Shown here: positions 60,017-64,000 of the stretch, in pieces | Position numbering within the stretch: the stretch's first letter is position 1 | Layout: each line of letters begins with the position of its first letter | Origin: VFMC01 sp040398525 | GTDB taxonomy: Bacteria > Actinomycetota > Acidimicrobiia > Acidimicrobiales > Ilumatobacteraceae | Length of the DNA stretch: 64,000 nucleotides | Direction of reading: 5' to 3' | Assembly: GCA_040398525.1 (NCBI GenBank) | Contig: JBBATY010000016.1 | Span: 1-64,000, forward strand | Translations under genes and position numbers: made by a program | Notes under the pieces: model-generated | The model's database searches: none | The model's input: only the letters and a program-made list of their open reading frames with translations | What the model was told of the DNA's origin: nothing

Positions 60017-60361
60017 GTGCAGACCCTCTCCACCATCCTCGCCGTGGTCGTCGCGTTGGCCTGTCTGGCCACCGCAGCGGCTGATTTCAAGGTCCTCCCT
60101 CAGATCGTCGAGACCATGGAGCGGCTGCGGATGCCGACCCGCATCATCCCGGCGCTCGGCGTGGTCAAGGTCGCCGGCGCCCTGGGGTTGCTGATCGGCA
60201 TCTGGCTCGACGCGCTGGGCTCGTACGCGGCGCTCTGCCTGAGCCTCTACTTCCTCATCGCCACCGTGCTGCATCTGCGCGTGCGCGACACCGTGGCGAA
60301 CACGGCGCCAGCTGCCCTGCTGTTCGTGCTCAGCCTCGTCACGTTCATCACCGGCCTCTGA
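60017..60361 (+). CDS. DoxX-like small membrane protein
   Basis: 114-residue protein with four hydrophobic helices (ILAVVVALACLATAAADFKV, LGVVKVAGALGLLIGIWL, YAALCLSLYFLIATVLHL, APAALLFVLSLVTFITGL), the DoxX/DoxD-type arrangement. DoxX-like proteins accompany thiosulfate-quinone oxidoreduction or redox homeostasis in some bacteria. The GTG start has TACAGT exactly 12 nt upstream, typical of the leaderless genes seen here. It follows the serine hydrolase by 52 bp. Confidence 0.75.
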   Translation: MQTLSTILAVVVALACLATAAADFKVLPQIVETMERLRMPTRIIPALGVVKVAGALGLLIGIWLDALGSYAALCLSLYFLIATVLHLRVRDTVANTAPAALLFVLSLVTFITGL

Positions 60362-60451
60362 CCTCCGGCCCGCCGACGCTGTCCGGAAGTCCCAACAGCA
60401 TTGGGACCTCCGGCACAGGTCCGATGGGGGGAGCCATTCGTACCGTGATGG

Positions 60452-61984
60452 GTGTCGCTTGCTCGGGTGTCGTCGGTTGCGCAGGTCCCATCGGTCGCCC
60501 CGGTCGCCTCGGCTGTGCCGGGCGCACCGGCGGCCCGATTGCGGCTACCGGCCATGGCGTTCGCCGTGCCGGTCGTGGCTGCGACGCTGCTGCGTGCCCG
60601 ATTCCTGACCGCCCCGCTGACCGTCGACGAAGGCGGGTACCTCGCGGTGGCGAGGGCCTGGGGACGAGGGAGTCACCTGTACGACGACGTGTGGGTCGAC
60701 CGGCCGCAGGGGCTCCTGTTGCTCTACCGCTCGCTCCATGCGGTCGGCATCGGCACACCCGTCGGGGTGCGCCTGGCCGGGCTGGTGGCCTGCATCGTGG
60801 CCGCGCTCGCATGTGGGCACATCGCTGCCCGGTTGGTGGGTGAGCGCGCCCGTCTCGTGACCGGACTGGTGGTGGCGGTCGTCGCCAGCCTGCCCCACAT
60901 CGAGGGGCACACAGCCAACGCCGAACTGCTGAGCGCGTCGCTCGGCGCAGCGTCATTGGCACTGTGCCTGGAGGCGTGCCACCGGCACATCGGGCGCAGC
61001 CGCTGGCTGCTCGCCGCCGGGGTAGCGGGCGGCGCGGCGCTCACCGTGAAGCAGAGCGCGTTCGACGCGCTGGGCGCCGCGTTCGTCGCGGTCGTGCTGG
61101 TGGGGCTCGCGGGCACGACCCTCCGCCAGCGCGTGCGCGCGGGTGGGCTCCTGGCGATGGGTGCAGCGATCCCGATCGGCCTCTGCGCTGTGCACGGAGC
61201 GCTCACCGGCTGGCAGCGGTGGTGGTACGCCGTGGCCGGCTACCGGCTGAGCCAGCGGTCGGCGCTCGTCGATGCCCACTTCGACCGGATCGGTGTCGTC
61301 TGGGAGGTGGTCCGTCCTGCATCGATCGTGCTGGCCGCCGTGGTGGTGGTCGGTCTGGTGTGTGGCCTTGCTGCGTCATCGGCATCGCGCCGGGCGACGG
61401 CCGTGCTGGCAGCCTGGGGTGCGATCGCCCTGGTCGCCTTCGTGCTCGGCGGGCAGTTCTTCCGGCACTACTGGACGATCCTTGCCATCCCGGCGGCCAC
61501 TGCGGCGGGTGCCACCATCGGGGCTGTCCGGACGCAACTCGGCCGCGTCGTGCTGGTGGGGGCGGTGCTGGTCGGGCCTGTCGTGTTGGCCATCGATGCG
61601 ATGTCGCTGCCGCGGGATGAGATCGGCCCGAGGTTGCACGACGATGTCCGGCTGGTGCAGAGCGAGCAGGTGGCGCAGTGGTTCACCGACGAGGCGCAGC
61701 CGGGTGACGAGCTGTACGTGATGTGTGTGAGCGCTGCCGTCTACGGCAACGGCGACATCGATCCGCCCTACCCCTACCTGTGGTGGGACGGCGTCCGTCA
61801 GATCCCGGGTGCTGGCGATCTGCTGGCGGCGATGCTCGACGACGCTGGACGTCCCCGGTTCCTGGCGGTGTTCCAGACCCCTGAGTCGTGCGATCCGTCC
61901 GGCAGGGTCGACGAGCTCGTGCGACAGCACTACGCGCGGCGAACCGTCGTCGACGGTGTGGCGATCCTCGAGGCCCGACCCTGA
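60452..61984 (+). CDS. GT39/ArnT-like membrane glycosyltransferase
   Basis: 510-residue integral membrane protein with about eleven hydrophobic helices. The first periplasmic loop has LTVDEGGYLAVARAWGRG, the acidic D-E motif of polyprenyl-phosphate-sugar glycosyltransferases (GT39/ArnT-like), and a soluble tail of about 110 residues follows. It probably transfers a sugar from a polyprenyl phosphate to an envelope acceptor. TACCGT lies 11 nt before the GTG at 60452, supporting that start; ATG at 60557 is an alternative. No undecaprenyl-sugar synthase is nearby. Confidence 0.7.
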   Translation: MSLARVSSVAQVPSVAPVASAVPGAPAARLRLPAMAFAVPVVAATLLRARFLTAPLTVDEGGYLAVARAWGRGSHLYDDVWVDRPQGLLLLYRSLHAVGIGTPVGVRLAGLVACIVAALACGHIAARLVGERARLVTGLVVAVVASLPHIEGHTANAELLSASLGAASLALCLEACHRHIGRSRWLLAAGVAGGAALTVKQSAFDALGAAFVAVVLVGLAGTTLRQRVRAGGLLAMGAAIPIGLCAVHGALTGWQRWWYAVAGYRLSQRSALVDAHFDRIGVVWEVVRPASIVLAAVVVVGLVCGLAASSASRRATAVLAAWGAIALVAFVLGGQFFRHYWTILAIPAATAAGATIGAVRTQLGRVVLVGAVLVGPVVLAIDAMSLPRDEIGPRLHDDVRLVQSEQVAQWFTDEAQPGDELYVMCVSAAVYGNGDIDPPYPYLWWDGVRQIPGAGDLLAAMLDDAGRPRFLAVFQTPESCDPSGRVDELVRQHYARRTVVDGVAILEARP

Positions 61985-62020
61985 CGGGGCGTCGCGCCGC
62001 GGCCTGCCAGACTGACCGCC

Positions 62021-62851
62021 GTGCGGCGCCGTTTCGTTCAGCTCGACGTGTTCACCGATCGGCCGTACCTCGGCAACGCCCTCGCGGTGGTGGTCGACGG
62101 CGACGGTCTCGACAGCGCCGAGATGCAGCGCTTCGCCAACTGGACGAACCTGTCGGAGACGACGTTCCTGCAGCCGCCCACCGACCCGGCTGCGGACTAC
62201 CGGGTGCGCATCTTCACGCCGGCCGCCGAGCTGCCGTTCGCCGGGCATCCGACGCTGGGCTCGGCGTACGCCTGGCTCGCCCACGGTGGTGCGCCACGCC
62301 AGGAGGGGGTGGTGGTGCAACAGTGCGGGGTGGGGCTCGTCGCGGTCCGCCGCGACGGGTCGGGCCTCGCGTTCGAGGCGCCTCCGTTGTTGCGTGGTGG
62401 GTCGGTCGACGAGGCGACGGTCGCCGAGGCCGCTGCCTGCCTCGGGATCGGGCGTGACGAGGTGGTCGACGCCGCCTGGGCCGACAACGGGCCGGGTTGG
62501 CTCGGCGTGTTGTTGCGCTCGGCCGATGCGGTGCTGGCGTTGCGACCCGGCCCGATGCGGCTCAGCATCGGTGTGGCCGGGATGTACCCACCCGGTTCCC
62601 CGTTCGCCTACGAGACACGCGCGTTCTACTCCGAGGCCGGCATCACGGTCGAGGACCCGGTGACGGGCAGTCTGAACGCATCGCTGGCGCAGTGGCTGAT
62701 CGCCACGGGCCGGGCCACTGCGCCCTACACCGTGTCGCAGGGCACCGCCATCGGGCGTGCCGGACGGGTGCGCATCACCAGCGATGCAACGGGCGCCGTC
62801 TGGGTGGGTGGCGACGTGGTGACCTGTGTGACGGGCTCGGTCGAGCTCTGA
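62021..62851 (+). CDS. PhzF family isomerase
   Basis: 276-residue PhzF/diaminopimelate-epimerase-fold protein. It opens with RRFVQLDVFTDRPYLGNALAVVVDG and includes LSETTFLQPP (conserved Glu), FTPAAELPFAGHPTLGSA and the second-half VEDPVTGSLNASLAQWL. The glutamate and the paired domains suit an isomerase of small acidic or aromatic substrates; most bacterial members have no known reaction, and phenazine genes are absent here. The GTG start is chosen by family length. The 3' flank is a repeat-containing, partly degenerate region. Confidence 0.88.
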   Translation: MRRRFVQLDVFTDRPYLGNALAVVVDGDGLDSAEMQRFANWTNLSETTFLQPPTDPAADYRVRIFTPAAELPFAGHPTLGSAYAWLAHGGAPRQEGVVVQQCGVGLVAVRRDGSGLAFEAPPLLRGGSVDEATVAEAAACLGIGRDEVVDAAWADNGPGWLGVLLRSADAVLALRPGPMRLSIGVAGMYPPGSPFAYETRAFYSEAGITVEDPVTGSLNASLAQWLIATGRATAPYTVSQGTAIGRAGRVRITSDATGAVWVGGDVVTCVTGSVEL

Positions 62852-62888
62852 TCGGTCCCGGTCCCGGTCCCGGTCCCGGTGTCGGTGT
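62851..62888 (+). repeat. Hexanucleotide microsatellite after PhzF
   Basis: Four copies of CGGTCC-type hexamer units (62854-62877 approximately) followed by two CGGTGT units, directly after the PhzF stop and before a gene fragment. It probably arose by slippage. Confidence 0.7.
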
Positions 62889-62897
62889 CGTTGCCCG

Positions 62898-63160
62898 TCA
62901 GCCCGACACGGCGCTGGCGTGTGCGGCGACGGCCTTCAGGAAGGCCTCGTGGGTGCCCGAGTAGTTGGTCTCCTCACCCATCGTCGTGCCATAGGTGCGC
63001 GTGGCCGAGAGCTTCACGATGGTCACCCGGTCGCGCAGCGACACGAACACCCACTGGTTGTAGACGCCGATCGCGCTGTACTGGCCGAACCCGCCGGAGA
63101 TCAGCCACCACCGGTAGCCGTAGCCGTCGGGCCGCCTGCACGGCCTATCGATGAAGTGCT
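62898..63160 (-). pseudogene. C-terminal fragment of a serine hydrolase (class C beta-lactamase/6-aminohexanoate hydrolase-like)
   Basis: About 80 codons in frame, from just after a TAG at about 63163 to a TGA at 62898, encode RPDGYGYRWWLISGGFGQYS, then a segment with WVFVSLRDRVTIVKLS, ending KAVAAHASAVSG. This is the usual C-terminus of serine hydrolases (YGYxWW ... VNPELDVVIVKLS). The catalytic parts and a start codon are missing and a TAG lies directly upstream, so it is a truncated remnant. It is related to, but not part of, the serine hydrolase at 58864. Confidence 0.7.
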
Positions 63161-63307
63161 AGCGATTCGACCGGTCGCGGCGGGACCTTCTCCTCGTGCC
63201 GCTCGCCACGGTCGGATCGATGCTGGCAGCCGAGGTGCTCGCCACGACGTGACGGGCCGCCTTCCTTTGGTGAGGGTCGCTCGGCAGAGAGGGAGAGGTG
63301 AGGTCAG
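63161..63307. other. Intergenic region without recognised gene
   Basis: Contains short open frames without clear family; one plus-strand stretch ending at 63252 reads SRRDLLLVPLATVGSMLAAE and could be another gene remnant. The last 20 bases hold the GAGGTGAGG ribosome-binding site of the next small gene. Confidence 0.5.
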
Positions 63308-63451
63308 ATGGCGTTCGTACTGTGGATTGTTGCGGTGATCCTGGTGGTCTCGGGGATCGTTGCCATCGTGCGCAAGGAACTCCTGTGGGGCGTCGTCCTG
63401 ATCGTCGTGGGGCTTCTCGTCGGCCCCGGGGGCGTGAGCCTGTTCACCTAG
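63308..63451 (+). CDS. GPGG-motif small membrane protein
   Basis: 47-residue protein with two hydrophobic stretches (MAFVLWIVAVILVVSGIVAI and LWGVVLIVVGLLVGPGG) and the GPGG motif near the C-terminus, matching a family of tiny actinomycete membrane proteins named for it. GAGGTGAGG lies four bases before the ATG. The function is unknown; such proteins may belong to membrane stress responses. Confidence 0.8.
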   Translation: MAFVLWIVAVILVVSGIVAIVRKELLWGVVLIVVGLLVGPGGVSLFT

Positions 63452-63612
63452 TTCACGATGCCGGCGTCGGCGCCGACGGCCCGCGGCGCTGCGCGGGAGG
63501 GGGAGTCGAAGGCCCCGATCGCTGTAGCGGACTGGGTGCAGACGGAGTGCAGAATGGCGATCGAACTGGTGGCACCGTCCGGATGAAGGACGCCCCAGAA
63601 AGGCGACGAGCA

Positions 63613-64000
63613 ATGAACTCACCTTCAGCGATGGGCGATGCCGCGAGCGTCCCGCATCCGCTCGAACCGCTCAGCCAGGACGAGATGGCTGCCGCCTGCG
63701 CCGCAGTGCTGTCGTCGGGATGCTGCGGCGAGCGGCCTGCGATCGTGTACGCGTGCCTGGCGGAACCGCCGAAGGCGCAGGTGCTGGCGTGGCAGGCGGG
63801 CGATGGACCGTTGCCGCAGCGCGCCGCGCTGGTGGTCGTCGTCGACCAGGCGACCGGGATGACCCATGAGGTCACTGTCGCGGTGGCTGGTGATGCACCC
63901 ACAGTGCTGACCTGTGAGGCCCGGCCTGGCCTGCACGCACCGCTGGTGTCCACCGAGGTCGCCATCGCGCAGGAGGTGGTCAACGAGCCCCTGGTCGCAG
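63613..64000 (+). CDS. Copper amine oxidase (primary-amine oxidase), N-terminal part
   Basis: Incomplete at the window end: 129 codons are seen. The N-terminus (HPLEPLSQDEMAAACAAVLS, then ERPAIVYACLAEPPKAQVLAW, then VVVVDQATGMTHEVTVAVAG) is that of the N2 domain of copper/TPQ amine oxidases, which oxidise amines to aldehydes with O2. The catalytic domain, with the TPQ Tyr, lies outside. AAAGG sits ten bases before the ATG at 63613. Function is inferred from the N-terminal domain only. Confidence 0.75.
   Translation, partial: MNSPSAMGDAASVPHPLEPLSQDEMAAACAAVLSSGCCGERPAIVYACLAEPPKAQVLAWQAGDGPLPQRAALVVVVDQATGMTHEVTVAVAGDAPTVLTCEARPGLHAPLVSTEVAIAQEVVNEPLVA

Noticed and set aside
62919..63338. 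139-codon plus-strand frame near the window end
   Set aside because: It runs antisense through the hydrolase fragment and into the ribosome-binding site of the GPGG gene, with no family similarity.

Overview
The window is one continuous stretch of a very GC-rich bacterial chromosome. It shows short intergenic gaps, many 1-4 bp gene overlaps, frequent GTG starts, leaderless-looking genes, an MhuD-type haem-degrading monooxygenase, GPGG-type and SHOCT small proteins, and several P450s and flavin monooxygenases. This suits an actinomycete, possibly an Acidimicrobiia/Ilumatobacter-like lineage; the class-level guess is inference. There is no rRNA, tRNA, CRISPR array, transposase or phage gene. 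One 100-N assembly gap lies at 33991-34090.

Layout. 1-3460: CYTH protein, MhuD-like enzyme, a two-gene phosphonate oxygenase pair (TmpA/TmpB-like), aquaporin. 3708-8416: secreted subtilase with C-terminal repeats, a metallo-beta-lactamase (MBL) fold hydrolase, an acyltransferase-3 membrane protein. 8449-14112: a carbohydrate locus with two GH130 proteins, a release-factor-like protein, a GT4 and a six-hairpin-type protein. 14146-19046: FMN split-barrel protein, monooxygenase-like protein, carotenoid oxygenase, second MBL protein, stress/SHOCT small proteins. 19046-21277: GlcD-like oxidase divergent from a rhodanese lipoprotein and thioredoxin under a CsoR/CstR-like operator. 21323-27478: oxygenases, a Baeyer-Villiger monooxygenase (BVMO), DedA and GAP membrane proteins, HAD phosphatase. 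27485-32768: arylsulfatase plus its formylglycine-generating enzyme, divergent from a large LuxR/MalT-type regulator. 32803-36134: DUF4239 membrane protein and two tandem deacetylase lipoproteins. 36044-41192: aminotransferase, DUF3291-GNAT fusion, enoyl-CoA hydratase, P450, nitroreductase. 41378-45758: a sulfonate/sulfite assimilation operon (TauD-like, Met8-like, CobA, small protein, sulfite reductase). 45778-52744: NTR-like secreted protein, carotenoid oxygenase and TetR, ferredoxin-P450 pair, agmatinase-like protein, acyl-CoA synthetase. 52894-58036: P450, a probable selenoprotein, a DinB-like protein and a second BVMO. 58103-64000: TetR, serine hydrolase, DoxX, a GT39-like membrane protein, PhzF, a pseudogene fragment, a tiny membrane protein and the start of a copper amine oxidase.

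How it works together. The genes suggest a metabolically versatile aerobic heterotroph that oxidises terpenoid, steroid or carotenoid-like compounds (three P450s, two BVMOs, two carotenoid oxygenases, enoyl-CoA hydratase, acyl-CoA synthetase). It also appears to scavenge phosphorus from phosphonates and sulfur from sulfate esters and sulfonates.

The observations most worth following are four. First, a redoxin-like gene has an in-frame UGA exactly at its redox motif, followed by a hairpin with bacterial SECIS geometry (54191-55300). Second, the N gap is flanked by an exact 55-bp duplication and disappears when collapsed, restoring one gene. Third, TANNNT elements sit 12-13 nt before at least thirteen start codons, pointing to widespread leaderless transcription. 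Fourth, the sulfite reductase has complete cluster-type cysteine sets in both halves.
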